DNA of 64,000 bases, from assembly GCF_021538675.1 (NCBI RefSeq), contig NZ_JAJUKH010000002.1, positions 124,001-188,000 on the forward strand. Reading direction: 5' to 3'. Below, piece by piece: positions 17,009 through 25,850 of the stretch. The stretch's first letter is position 1, and each line of letters begins with the position of its first letter. The notes beneath the pieces were generated by a model. That model searched no databases. It saw only the letters and a list, made by a program, of their open reading frames with translations, and was not told the DNA's origin. A program made the translations under genes and the position numbers. Source of the DNA: Paenarthrobacter sp. AR 02 (lineage in GTDB: Bacteria; Actinomycetota; Actinomycetes; Actinomycetales; Micrococcaceae).

Positions 17009-20000
17009 TTGCACGACGACCGCCGGATCACTGAACAGCGTCTCGATCGATTTGTTCGGGAACGCATTCTTCCGGCCATTTATGGCAGGGCCTTACCGCT
17101 GGAGCTCAGCAGCTGGGATGCTCCCGGTGAGCCGGTGCCCGCCGCCGAGGCCATGCGCCAGCTCTTCACCCCACAGGAGCCGGGCGCTGCATGGGGCAAG
17201 GCCTGGAGCACCAAATGGTTGCGCCTGCAGGGCGAAGTGCCGCAGGACTGGGGCATGGCGGATTCCACTGGGGTGGAGATCATCGTGGACCTTGGGTTCA
17301 ACAGCGATGTCCCCGGGTTCCAGTGCGAAGGCACCGCCTGGCGTGCGGACGGCAGCATCATCAAGGCAATCTCGCCCAGGAACTACCACGTACCCCTGAA
17401 ACTTCTTGGCGGCGGACACTCCGTGGACTTCTACGTGGAGGCCGCGGCCAACCCTGACGTTGCACAAGGCTGGTCCTTCGCGCCCACTCCGCTGGGGGAC
17501 AAGGCGACCTCCGGTGATGAACCCCGGTACCGCTTTGGCCGGATTGTCATGGCAGAGCTGAATGAAACTGTGTGGGAACTCAACCAGGACATCTGGACCC
17601 TCAGTGGCCTGATGTATGAGCTGCCCATCGAATTGCCCCGGCGCAACGAGATCCTGCGGGCGCTGGAACGCATGCTGGACATCATGGACCCCGACGACGT
17701 CGCCGGCACGGCAGCCGCCGGCCGTGAAGCGCTCAGGGAGGTCCTGAGCAGGCCGGCGTATGCGTCCGCGCACGAACTCCTGGCCACGGGCCACGCACAT
17801 ATCGACTCGGCATGGCTGTGGCCGGTCCGGGAGACCATCCGCAAATGTGCCCGGACTTTCTCCAACGTGGTGGCCCTGATGGACGAGGACCCGGACTTCG
17901 TCTTCTCCTGTTCCTCCGCCCAGCAGATGGCATGGATGAAGGAGTATTTCCCTGAGCTCTTTGTCCGGATCCGGGAAAAGGTCAAAGCCGGACAGTTCGT
18001 TCCCGTGGGCGGCATGTGGGTGGAGTCCGACACGAACATGCCCGGTGGGGAGGCCATGGCCCGCCAGTTCGTGGAGGGCAAGAGCTTCTTCCTGAAGGAG
18101 TTCGACATCGAATGCCAGGAAGCATGGCTGCCCGACTCCTTTGGCTACTCCGGAGCGATCCCCCAGATCGTCAAGGCTGCGGGATCGCGTTGGTTCCTGA
18201 CGCAAAAGATTTCCTGGAACAAGGTCAACAGGATGCCGCATCACACGTTTTCCTGGGAAGGGATTGACGGGACCCGGCTGTTTACGCACTTCCCTCCCGT
18301 TGACACCTACAACGCGGAGCTGCACGGCCGGGAGTTGGCCCACGCCGAGCGCAACTACCGCGATCACGGCCGTGGCACCATGTCGTTGGTCCCGTTCGGC
18401 TATGGCGACGGCGGTGGCGGGCCGACGCGCGAAATGGTTGCTGCCGCGCACCGCACCGCAGACCTCGAGGGATCGCCCAAGGTCCGAATGGGAACCGCCC
18501 GGGACTTCTTCACCAAGGCTGAGGCCGAGTACGCGAACCTTCCGGTGTGGGTGGGGGAGATGTACCTGGAGATGCACCGTGGAACGTACACGAGCCAGGC
18601 CAAGACCAAGCGCGGAAACCGCCGCAGCGAGCACCTCCTCCGCGAAGCAGAGCTCTGGTGCTCCACGGCTGCGGTGCGACTCGGCGCGGATTACGAGTAC
18701 CCCTACGAGGAACTTAAGCGCCTCTGGCAGCTGGTCCTGCTGCAGCAGTTCCACGACATCCTGCCCGGCAGCTCCATCGCGTGGGTCCACCAGGATGCCG
18801 AACGCAATTACGAGGCCATCGCACGCGACCTCGAAGCAATCATCAGTGCCGCCGCGACGGCCCTGGTGGGACCAGGCGGCAACGAGTACCTGCTCAACGC
18901 CGCCCCGCACATGCGTGCCGGAGTGCCCGCCCTAGGCGCCGGCGCAACCAACACCCCCGGTTCTGCCGTTGATGTCCAGGAGGACGCCGGCGGCTACGTC
19001 CTGGACAACGGGGTCATCCGTGCGGTCCTGAACGCTGATGGTCTCCTGAGCTCGCTTGTGGACCACGCCAGCGGCCGTGAGGCGATCGCTCCGGGCCAGG
19101 CAGGAAATCTGCTGGAGCTCTTCAGGGACACCCCGAACGAGTGGGATGCCTGGGACATTGAGGAGTTCTATCGTCGGAACGTCACTCCGCTGACCCGTGC
19201 GGACAGCTGTGACCTCGAGCGCACCGCAGCGGGCGCGGTCGTGGTGGTCAAACGCAAGGTGAACGCCTCCACCATTACGCAACGCATCACGCTCGACGCC
19301 GGCGCGAAGTCCCTGGGCATCGCCACCACCGTGGACTGGCAGGAACGCGAAAAGATGCTGAAGATTGCGTTCCCGCTGGACGTCCGAGCTGACCGCTCGG
19401 CCTCCGAAACACAGTTTGGCCACGTCTTCCGGGCCACCCACACCAACACGTCCTGGGAAACCGCAAAGTTCGAAATCTGCGTGCACCGCTGGATCCACGT
19501 GGCAGAACCCGGATACGGGGTGGCGGTCAGCAACTCCTCCAGCTACGGCCATGACGTCACCAGGGCGGTCCGCGGGGACGGCGGAACTACGACGACGGTA
19601 CGCACCTCGCTGCTGCGCTCCGCCCGTTTTCCGGACCCGGAGGCGGACCGGGGCGAACACACCCTGGAACTGTCCATCAGGCCTGGCGCAGCGATAGCCG
19701 ACGCCGTGGAAGAGGGCTACCGCACCAACCTGGCACCGCGGTACGTTACCGGCGGGCACGCCGTGGAACCGCTGGTTTCGGTGACCAATCCTGCGATCGT
19801 AGTGGAAGCCGTCAAGCTGGCCGAGGACGGATCGGGCGATGTTGTGGTCCGGCTTTACGAATCCTTGGGGGAGCGCTCAACCGGCAAGGTAATGCCCGGA
19901 TTCCAGGCCCAGGGTGTCGCGGCCACGGACCTGTTGGAACGGCCCGTAGATGCCCCCGGGGTTGCTGTGGGGGAGGACTCCGTGGTGGACCTGGTGCTCC

Positions 20001-20041
20001 GTCCGTTCCAGTTGGTGACGTTGCGCTTCAGCCGGGGCTAG
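17009..20041 (+). CDS. Alpha-mannosidase, GH38 family
   Basis: A 1010-residue protein with a TTG start at 17009 behind AAAGGGGAA. An N-terminal accessory region (1-250) precedes the GH38 catalytic barrel: GHAHIDSAWLWP supplies zinc ligands His264 and Asp266, and EAWLPDSFGYS supplies the nucleophile Asp376. These are followed by the middle alpha-mannosidase domain (ERTHxxR-like EMHRGTYTSQAKTKRGNRRSE) and the C-terminal beta domain. There is no signal peptide, so it probably acts in the cytoplasm on mannosyl oligosaccharides. It stands alone with no sugar transporter nearby. Its TAG stop shares a CTAG with the stop of the convergent ABC ATPase gene. Confidence 0.93.
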   Translation: MHDDRRITEQRLDRFVRERILPAIYGRALPLELSSWDAPGEPVPAAEAMRQLFTPQEPGAAWGKAWSTKWLRLQGEVPQDWGMADSTGVEIIVDLGFNSDVPGFQCEGTAWRADGSIIKAISPRNYHVPLKLLGGGHSVDFYVEAAANPDVAQGWSFAPTPLGDKATSGDEPRYRFGRIVMAELNETVWELNQDIWTLSGLMYELPIELPRRNEILRALERMLDIMDPDDVAGTAAAGREALREVLSRPAYASAHELLATGHAHIDSAWLWPVRETIRKCARTFSNVVALMDEDPDFVFSCSSAQQMAWMKEYFPELFVRIREKVKAGQFVPVGGMWVESDTNMPGGEAMARQFVEGKSFFLKEFDIECQEAWLPDSFGYSGAIPQIVKAAGSRWFLTQKISWNKVNRMPHHTFSWEGIDGTRLFTHFPPVDTYNAELHGRELAHAERNYRDHGRGTMSLVPFGYGDGGGGPTREMVAAAHRTADLEGSPKVRMGTARDFFTKAEAEYANLPVWVGEMYLEMHRGTYTSQAKTKRGNRRSEHLLREAELWCSTAAVRLGADYEYPYEELKRLWQLVLLQQFHDILPGSSIAWVHQDAERNYEAIARDLEAIISAAATALVGPGGNEYLLNAAPHMRAGVPALGAGATNTPGSAVDVQEDAGGYVLDNGVIRAVLNADGLLSSLVDHASGREAIAPGQAGNLLELFRDTPNEWDAWDIEEFYRRNVTPLTRADSCDLERTAAGAVVVVKRKVNASTITQRITLDAGAKSLGIATTVDWQEREKMLKIAFPLDVRADRSASETQFGHVFRATHTNTSWETAKFEICVHRWIHVAEPGYGVAVSNSSSYGHDVTRAVRGDGGTTTTVRTSLLRSARFPDPEADRGEHTLELSIRPGAAIADAVEEGYRTNLAPRYVTGGHAVEPLVSVTNPAIVVEAVKLAEDGSGDVVVRLYESLGERSTGKVMPGFQAQGVAATDLLERPVDAPGVAVGEDSVVDLVLRPFQLVTLRFSRG

Positions 20042-20838
20042 AGATCGTGCTGTAGCCGTTTCACGAAGAGCTTGGTCCGTTCCTGCCGGGGTGCGCGCAG
20101 CACCTCGGCAGCAGGGCCCCGTTCCACCACGACGCCGTCATCCATGAAGATGACTTCGTCCGCCACATGCTGCGCGAAGGCCAGCTCATGGGTGACGATC
20201 ACCATGGTCCAGCCCTCTTCGGCGAGTTCCTTGATGACGCCCAGAACGTCGCCTACGAGCTCGGGATCGAGGGCGGAGGTGGGTTCGTCGAACAGGAGGA
20301 GCTGGGGTTTCAGGGCCAGGGCGCGCACGATGCCGACGCGCTGTTGCTGGCCGCCGGAAAGCTCAAAGGGATAGGCGTCGCGCTTGTCGGCCAAGCCCAC
20401 GCGTTCCAGGAGCCGTTCGGCTTCGGCAATGGCCTCGGCCTTGGGACGCTTCTGGACCTGCACCGGCCCCTCAATGATGTTCTTCAGCACGGTCATGTGC
20501 GGGAACAGGTTGTAGTGCTGGAAGACCATGGCGCTGCGGTCGCGGAGGGCGGCTACTTCCTTCTTGCCCACCTTGGCCCCAAAATCGATGGCCAGCTCAC
20601 CTGAGGCATCACCGCGGCCGAAGGTAACGGTGCCGCCGTCGGGAATTTCCAGTCCGTTGAGCGAGCGCAGGACCGTGGTCTTACCGGAGCCCGACGGGCC
20701 GATCAGGGCCACTACCTGGCCACGGCGGATATCGATGTCGATGTCGCGCAGCACCTTGTTGCTGCCAAAGGCCTTGGCGAGGTTCCTGGCCTCCAGTACC
20801 GGGGCGACCCGCGGTTCCGGGGTATCAGTGGGCGACAT
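20038..20838 (-). CDS. Polar amino-acid ABC transporter, ATP-binding protein
   Basis: A 266-residue protein; the ATG at 20838 (MSPTDTPEPRVAPVLEARN) is chosen over a longer open frame because it fits the family and follows the permease with a 14-nt overlap. Walker A GPSGSGKTT, Q-loop FQHYNLFPHMTV, signature LSGGQQQRV and Walker B LLLFDEPTSALDPE are present. It belongs to the GlnQ/TcyC type that powers cystine, glutamine or other polar amino-acid uptake. Last gene of the three-gene operon. Confidence 0.92.
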   Translation of the reverse strand: MSPTDTPEPRVAPVLEARNLAKAFGSNKVLRDIDIDIRRGQVVALIGPSGSGKTTVLRSLNGLEIPDGGTVTFGRGDASGELAIDFGAKVGKKEVAALRDRSAMVFQHYNLFPHMTVLKNIIEGPVQVQKRPKAEAIAEAERLLERVGLADKRDAYPFELSGGQQQRVGIVRALALKPQLLLFDEPTSALDPELVGDVLGVIKELAEEGWTMVIVTHELAFAQHVADEVIFMDDGVVVERGPAAEVLRAPRQERTKLFVKRLQHDL

Positions 20839-21484
20839 AGCGGTCCAATCTCCTCTCCACGGCGGACTGCGCGGTGGAAAGGACCAGGCAAATGACCCAG
20901 TAGACCAGGGCAGCCTGCAGGTACAGGGCCATGAACTCCTGGCTGAAGGCAGCAATCTGCTGGGCATTGCGGAACAGTTCGGTGACCAGGATCAAGGATG
21001 CGAGGGACGTGTCCTTGACCAGGGAGATGAAGGTGTTGGACAACGGTGGGACGGATACCCGGGCCGCTTGCGGCAGGATGATGCGCAGCAGGGTCTGCGG
21101 CCGGGACATGCCGATGGTGTGGCCGGCTTCCCACTGGCCCTTCGGCACGGACAGGATGGCGGCACGGATGATCTCAGCCGCGTAGCCGCCAACGTTAAGG
21201 GAGAAGGCGATGATCGCGCTCGGCCAGGGGTCCAGCTTCACACCGATGCTGGGCAGCCCGTAGAAGATCACGAAGAGCTGCACCAGCAACGGAGTGCCGC
21301 GAATGACTGAAACGTAGAAACGGCCGATCCCCGAAAGGACCACGTTGGGGTTCAGCCGCAGCAGGGCAACCAGCAGCGCCAGCACCAGGCCAAATGCGAA
21401 GGACGCAAGCGTCAGGGGAATGGTCCCCGTCACGGCCCCCGTAATCAGGGGGCCGAAGGAGCTCCAGATGAGGTCCCAGTTCAT
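20825..21484 (-). CDS. Polar amino-acid ABC transporter permease
   Basis: A 219-residue membrane protein with about five TM segments and the HisM/TcyB-type N-terminus (MNWDLIWSSFGPLITGAVTGTIPLTL, with the EAA-like loop EAGHTIGMSRPQTLLRIILPQA coupling to the ATPase). It starts one nucleotide after the binding-protein stop codon, so translation is probably coupled. Confidence 0.92.
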   Translation of the reverse strand: MNWDLIWSSFGPLITGAVTGTIPLTLASFAFGLVLALLVALLRLNPNVVLSGIGRFYVSVIRGTPLLVQLFVIFYGLPSIGVKLDPWPSAIIAFSLNVGGYAAEIIRAAILSVPKGQWEAGHTIGMSRPQTLLRIILPQAARVSVPPLSNTFISLVKDTSLASLILVTELFRNAQQIAAFSQEFMALYLQAALVYWVICLVLSTAQSAVERRLDRYVAH

Positions 21485-22300
21485 CTATTTGGTGACGTCC
21501 GCGCCGAAGTACTTGGTGGAGATCTTCGCCAGCGTTCCGTCGGACTGGAGATCGGCGAGGGCTTTACTGACGGCCTTGCTGAGTTCCGTGGATCCCTTGC
21601 GGAAAACGAACGCACTCTCGGTCTTGTCCGGCGCCTCAGCTGCAACCTTCAAACCCGAGTCGGGGGTGGTCTTCGCGTAGTCGAGGTAGGTGAGCTTGTC
21701 GTTGACGGTGGCATCGACGCGTCCTTGCTGGACCAGGGTGGCGGACTGGGCCCACCCCTCCACAGCCTGGACGTTTGCGCCGGCTTCGACAGCCATCTTG
21801 TAGAAGTTGCTGGTCAGCGACTGGGCAGTGGTTTTGCCCTTGAGGTCGGCGAAGCTGTTGATGCTGTTGTTATCGGACTTGGTGACCACAACGCCCGTGG
21901 AGACGGTGTAGGGCGTGGAGAACTCGTACTTGGCTTTGCGTTCGTCATTGATGGAGATCTGGTTCGCGATGGTGTCGAAGCGCTTGGCTTCCAGGCCCGC
22001 GAAGATGCCATCGAACTGGGTCTCCTGGAAAGTTGCCTTCACGCCAAGCTTGTCTGCCACTGCCCGTGCGATCTCGACGTCGTACCCTGTCAGGTCGCCC
22101 GCGCCCTCGGCATGGAAGGTGAAGGGGCGGTAGGTTCCTTCGGTGGCAATGACCAGTTCGCCTTTGGACTTCACACCGGAAAGGGACGTATCCGCGCCGG
22201 ACTGGGCAGGAGCGGAGCCGCCGCCGCAGGCAGCAAGCGCAAGGGCGGCCGAGGCCAGGGTGGCAGCGAGGATTGAGCGTCGGGTGCGAAGGCTGTTCAT
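21485..22300 (-). CDS. Amino-acid ABC transporter substrate-binding lipoprotein (TcyA-like)
   Basis: A 271-residue SBP_bac_3 protein. A signal peptide with two Arg (RTRRSILAATLAS) ends in the lipobox LAAC, making Cys24 or the adjacent position the lipid anchor. The mature part has the classic GVKSKGELVIATEGTYRPFTF and GYDVEIARAVADKLGV openings. Similarity to cystine-binding TcyA/FliY proteins is suggested by TEGTYRPFTFH and DGIFAGLEAKRFD, but the substrate cannot be fixed. It is the promoter-proximal gene of this minus-strand operon. Confidence 0.9.
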   Translation of the reverse strand: MNSLRTRRSILAATLASAALALAACGGGSAPAQSGADTSLSGVKSKGELVIATEGTYRPFTFHAEGAGDLTGYDVEIARAVADKLGVKATFQETQFDGIFAGLEAKRFDTIANQISINDERKAKYEFSTPYTVSTGVVVTKSDNNSINSFADLKGKTTAQSLTSNFYKMAVEAGANVQAVEGWAQSATLVQQGRVDATVNDKLTYLDYAKTTPDSGLKVAAEAPDKTESAFVFRKGSTELSKAVSKALADLQSDGTLAKISTKYFGADVTK

Positions 22301-22488
22301 GGAGCCATCTTAGTCACGGTGTGTGCGCCGCATTTGCTCCTGCCCGGCGAGGAAACAATTTTGCAGTTAAAAAGGCTGAGTGGGGGCGGTCCCCAACAGC
22401 CCGCCACCACTCATCCCCCCAATTGTGATCCGGTGGGCGCCACATCCACCGGAAACCCGTTCTCTGATTCCGGTGTCAGGCTGCAGCC

Positions 22489-22534
22489 GCTTTCACACAT
22501 TCATGATTGTGCCATGATCTAATGCTTTTGTGAA
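22489..22534 (-). terminator. Possible terminator behind membrane protein gene
   Basis: CTTTCACA (22489-22496) is complementary to TGTGAAAG (22527-22534), just 5 bp beyond the minus-strand stop at 22539. The 29-nt loop and absence of a T-tract make termination uncertain. The rest of 22301-22538 holds no gene that can be supported. Confidence 0.3.
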
Positions 22535-22538
22535 AGTC

Positions 22539-23246
22539 TTACGCCAAGAGTCGTCGCTTTCGACGGGCGTAGGTCTTGGAAAACCAGATTCCGGCCAATC
22601 CGATGCACGTGGACATGGCAGCTGAGTAGTTGATGAGCACCCGCAGCCAGGCCTCTGAAAAAGGGATCAACGGGAAGAACTGGGAGAGCAGCAACAAGCA
22701 AAGGCCCAGGAGCAGGAACCCCGAAGCCACGCGCAGCAGCACGGGAGCCGTGCTGGCCACGGTCCGCCAGATCGCAGGAACCAGGCAGGCGGCAACAAAC
22801 CCGGGATACAGCCGGCCCATGGCCGCATAGCCGTCCAGGGAGGGCCCCCAGGTGAGGCCGCTCATTCCGGCCGAGGAACCCCGCGTGTCCGTGATGGCGA
22901 AGAAGTAGATGGTCAAGGCGCCCACCAGTACAGCCGCGGTGATACCGATGGGTCCGCGGATTGCACGTACGGCCGATTCTGATCCGAACGCCATGGCGAT
23001 CTTGACGCCCATGAAGTAGAACGTGGCATACAGGAGGAACCGCAGCACCAGGTTGCCGATGTTCATCCCGCCAAGCCAGCCGTCAATGACCAGATACGGC
23101 GCTTCGATGCTGATGAAAATGCTCAGCGTGATCAGCGAGAAGATGTAGAAGACATCCCGGTTCTCGCCGCGCAGGGCGCTGGGGATTCGTGCGAGGGTAA
23201 TCGCGAGGCAAACAACCAGCGTGACCCAGGGCAGGACAGCCGTCAT
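22539..23246 (-). CDS. Multi-pass membrane protein paired with XRE-like regulator
   Basis: A 235-residue protein with about seven hydrophobic segments and a basic C-terminus (KTYARRKRRLLA). Its ATG at 23246 overlaps the upstream regulator's TGA (ATGA, 23243-23246), implying translational coupling. No named family is recognised; the layout resembles integral membrane proteins encoded next to small HTH regulators in Arthrobacter and Streptomyces. A sensory or immunity-type role is conceivable but only inferred from the pairing. Confidence 0.7.
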   Translation of the reverse strand: MTAVLPWVTLVVCLAITLARIPSALRGENRDVFYIFSLITLSIFISIEAPYLVIDGWLGGMNIGNLVLRFLLYATFYFMGVKIAMAFGSESAVRAIRGPIGITAAVLVGALTIYFFAITDTRGSSAGMSGLTWGPSLDGYAAMGRLYPGFVAACLVPAIWRTVASTAPVLLRVASGFLLLGLCLLLLSQFFPLIPFSEAWLRVLINYSAAMSTCIGLAGIWFSKTYARRKRRLLA

Positions 23247-23965
23247 CCGAGGTTCTCCCAAATTCTTTCAGTACGTTCGTGGTCTTGTTCTTGTCGGCGC
23301 AGTGTCTTACCGAGTGCCAGCAGCCGGTCGCCGGCCAGGGTCACCAGTGAACTCTGGGTCATGGCGTCCAAGGCTTTCCGCCGGGCATCCGGTGGCCACC
23401 CGGCCTCCGCTTCGGTGATGAGTCCGCCGGCCACCAGTCCTCCCGCGGGCCCCACCCCGGCAGCGCGGGAGGTTGCGACAGCGAGTTCGGGCGGAAGCCT
23501 GTTGGCTGTCAGGTGCGCCGAAAAGTTCTGGGGAGCTATCCCGGTGGCGACACTGACGCGGTGCCGCAACTCGCCGTCGTCGATCGCGTCCACCCAGTTC
23601 CGCACGGACGTGGGGTGCGGTGGCTCCGAAAGGTGCGGGGCGGGGGCGGAACCTGGCTCGCTTCGCTCCACCACGGCCCGCAACAAGTCGATGGTGGCCA
23701 CCTGGCTCACCAGTTCGCAGGGCGTCGGTGGGACGGGGTCGCCACGAAGATCGGAGTAGAGGTCGAAAGTCGAGAGCGCCTGTACCGGGTTGATATGGAA
23801 ACCGCGACTGATGCTGACCAAGGTGGATTCGGCCACCTTGCCGCGAACCAGCTGCTGGGCAAGGGTGGTCCTCTTGATGCCGGCGATCCTGCAGACGTCA
23901 GCCGTGCTGGCATCGGGCGCAACGCCGTGAAGCCAGCGCTGGAACGCCTTGGACTGTAATGGCAT
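23243..23965 (-). CDS. XRE-like helix-turn-helix regulator
   Basis: A 240-residue protein starting MPLQSKAFQRWLHG. Residues about 18-60 form a helix-turn-helix (STADVCRIAGIKRTTLAQQLVRGKV, that is, an IKRTTLAQQL recognition helix), followed by a long C-terminal region without a recognised domain. It is divergent from the ABC-F gene and coupled to the membrane protein. A 25-bp palindrome 34 bp upstream of its start (23999-24023) may be its operator or a 5'-UTR hairpin. Confidence 0.7.
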   Translation of the reverse strand: MPLQSKAFQRWLHGVAPDASTADVCRIAGIKRTTLAQQLVRGKVAESTLVSISRGFHINPVQALSTFDLYSDLRGDPVPPTPCELVSQVATIDLLRAVVERSEPGSAPAPHLSEPPHPTSVRNWVDAIDDGELRHRVSVATGIAPQNFSAHLTANRLPPELAVATSRAAGVGPAGGLVAGGLITEAEAGWPPDARRKALDAMTQSSLVTLAGDRLLALGKTLRRQEQDHERTERIWENLG

Positions 23966-23998
23966 GTGGAACTTTCAGGAATGTGTCGCAGGGGCGGC

Positions 23999-24023
23999 CC
24001 GGTTTCCCTCAGCGGGAAACCGG
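23999..24023. promoter_or_regulatory. Perfect 10-bp palindrome upstream of regulator
   Basis: CCGGTTTCCC (23999-24008) and GGGAAACCGG (24014-24023) surround a 5-nt centre. Its place between divergent genes, 34 bp from the regulator start, fits an operator for autoregulation; it could also form an RNA hairpin. Confidence 0.5.
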
Positions 24024-24043
24024 AAGTGGGAGTACGAAACGAT

Positions 24044-24072
24044 TTTACGCTGACGCCACATTGAATTATGCT
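24044..24072 (+). promoter_or_regulatory. Candidate promoter for the ABC-F leader
   Basis: TTTACG (24044-24049) and TATGCT (24067-24072) are 17 bp apart. If used, transcription starts near 24079, only a few bases before the terminator-like hairpin. ATG CTT GAT GAT TGA (24068-24082) is a possible 4-codon leader peptide, but it would be transcribed only from a promoter further upstream. Confidence 0.35.
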
Positions 24073-24081
24073 TGATGATTG

Positions 24082-24127
24082 AACCCGTTGGTCCGTACAC
24101 CCCCCAAGTCCGGACCAACGGGTTTTT
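24082..24127 (+). terminator. Leader terminator/attenuator upstream of ABC-F gene
   Basis: AACCCGTTGGTCCG (24082-24095) and CGGACCAACGGGTT (24111-24124) make a perfect 14-bp stem with a 15-nt loop followed by five T, a textbook intrinsic terminator. The only plus-strand gene it can govern is the ABC-F gene 60 bp downstream, so it is read as an attenuator. A second hairpin (GGGAATC 24138-24144 with GATTCCC 24152-24158) lies before the GGAGGA ribosome-binding site. Confidence 0.75.
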
Positions 24128-24186
24128 CCATGCCTGCGGGAATCGCAGCCTGATTCCCTGCGTTTCCTTGCTGGAGGATAGACACA

Positions 24187-25848
24187 ATGACTGCAACCTT
24201 GGTAGCCAAGGATCTTGCCGGTGGTCACGGCCACCGCACCCTTTTTTCGAAGCTTTCCCTCACCGTGGCGCCAGGCGACGTCGTCGGCGTGGTGGGCGCG
24301 AACGGCGCGGGTAAATCGACGCTGCTGCGCATCCTGGCCGGGGTCGACCAGCCGCAGGAGGGGACCGTCAGCCTCGCGCCGTCGGACGCTTTCGTGGGCT
24401 GGCTGCCGCAGGAACATGAACGTACGGAAGGCGAAACCGTCGCCGCGTACATTGCCCGCAGGACAGGCTGCGCCAAGGCCACAACCGAGATGGAATCCAC
24501 CGCCGAAGCGCTCGGATCCGGTGCTCCCGGGGCCGACGACGCCTACTCCCTTGCGTTCGACCGGTGGATGGCATCCGGTGCCGCTGACCTTGAAGACCGC
24601 ATCCCGGCAGTCCTGGCCGACCTCGGCCTGGAACTGGGCACCGACGCGCTCATGACGGGGCTCTCCGGCGGGCAGGCGGCCCGCGTGGCATTGGCCGCGC
24701 TGCTACTCAGCCGTTTCGATGTGGTCTTGCTCGACGAACCCACCAACGACCTCGACCTGGACGGCCTGGCCCGGCTTGAGTCGTTTGTCCAAGGCCTGCG
24801 CGGCGGCGTGGTGCTGGTCTCCCACGACCGCGAGTTCCTGGCCCGGTGCGTCACCGCCGTCGTGGAACTGGACCTGGCACAGAACTCCGTTGCCGTATAC
24901 GACGGCGGGTACGAGTCTTTCCTTGAAGAACGTGCCATCGCCAAACGCCACGCCCGCGAACGCTACGAGGATTACGCCAGCACCAAGGCGGACCTCGTCT
25001 CCCGTGCCCGCACCCAGCGTGAGTGGAGCTCCCAGGGCGTGCGGAACGCCATGAAGAAAAACCCGGACAACGACAAGATCCGTCGTGCCGCCAGCACCGA
25101 ATCCTCCGAGAAGCAGGCCCAGAAAGTCCGCCAGATGGAGTCCCGGATCGCCCGCCTCACCGAGGTGGAAGAGCCCCGCAAGGAGTGGCAGCTGCAGTTC
25201 AGCATCGGCCAGGCGCCCCGCTCAAGTGCCGTCGTCGCCACGTTGCGCAACGTCGTGGCACGCCAGGGCGACTTCACGCTGGGCCCGGTGAGCCTCCAGC
25301 TCAACGGCGGTGAGCGGATCGGCATCACCGGCCCCAATGGTGCCGGTAAGTCCACTCTGCTCCGGCTGCTGCTGGGGACACAGGAACCGGACGACGGCGA
25401 TGCCTCCATGGGTGCCTCGGTGGCCGTTGGCGAGATCGACCAGGCCCGCGGACTGCTCGACGGCGGCAGCAACCTTGGCGACGCGGTTGAAGCCGTGCTG
25501 GTGGATTGGACTGCCGCGGACGTCCGGACGCTGTTGGCCAAGTTCGGCTTGAAGGCGGATCACACGTCCCGGACTGTGGATTCCTTGTCACCGGGGGAGC
25601 GGACCCGTGCCGCGCTCGCATTGTTGCAGGCCCGCGGAGTAAACCTGCTGGTGCTGGACGAGCCCACCAACCATTTGGACCTTCCTGCGATCGAGCAGCT
25701 TGAAGAGGCACTGGAAAACTACGAAGGTGCCCTCCTGCTGGTCACCCACGACCGCCGCTTGCTCGAAAACGTACGGCTCGATTCGCGTTGGCACGTGCAC
25801 AATGGCCACGTCCAGGAGCTCCATCACACCCCAAGCCAGGAGAAATAA
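24187..25848 (+). CDS. ABC-F family ATPase (ribosome-associated, possible antibiotic resistance)
   Basis: A 553-residue soluble protein with two nucleotide-binding domains and no membrane segment. The first site has GANGAGKST (37-45), LSGGQ and LLDEPTNDLDLDG; the second [15 protein letters not shown] and VLDEPTNHLDLP. The charged interdomain linker (about 245-340, with ARTQREWSSQGVRNAMKK) is the P-site tRNA-interaction region in ABC-F proteins. These either tune translation or dislodge antibiotics (ARE group). The attenuator-type leader is typical of drug-inducible ARE genes and supports that reading, though the spectrum is unknown. The ABC exporter gene follows after 2 bp. Confidence 0.88.
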   Translation: MTATLVAKDLAGGHGHRTLFSKLSLTVAPGDVVGVVGANGAGKSTLLRILAGVDQPQEGTVSLAPSDAFVGWLPQEHERTEGETVAAYIARRTGCAKATTEMESTAEALGSGAPGADDAYSLAFDRWMASGAADLEDRIPAVLADLGLELGTDALMTGLSGGQAARVALAALLLSRFDVVLLDEPTNDLDLDGLARLESFVQGLRGGVVLVSHDREFLARCVTAVVELDLAQNSVAVYDGGYESFLEERAIAKRHARERYEDYASTKADLVSRARTQREWSSQGVRNAMKKNPDNDKIRRAASTESSEKQAQKVRQMESRIARLTEVEEPRKEWQLQFSIGQAPRSSAVVATLRNVVARQGDFTLGPVSLQLNGGERIGITGPNGAGKSTLLRLLLGTQEPDDGDASMGASVAVGEIDQARGLLDGGSNLGDAVEAVLVDWTAADVRTLLAKFGLKADHTSRTVDSLSPGERTRAALALLQARGVNLLVLDEPTNHLDLPAIEQLEEALENYEGALLLVTHDRRLLENVRLDSRWHVHNGHVQELHHTPSQEK

Positions 25849-25850
25849 CC

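Noticed and set aside
17093..18910. 605-codon open frame antisense to the mannosidase
   Set aside because: Lies wholly opposite the GH38 catalytic region, with no recognisable motif.
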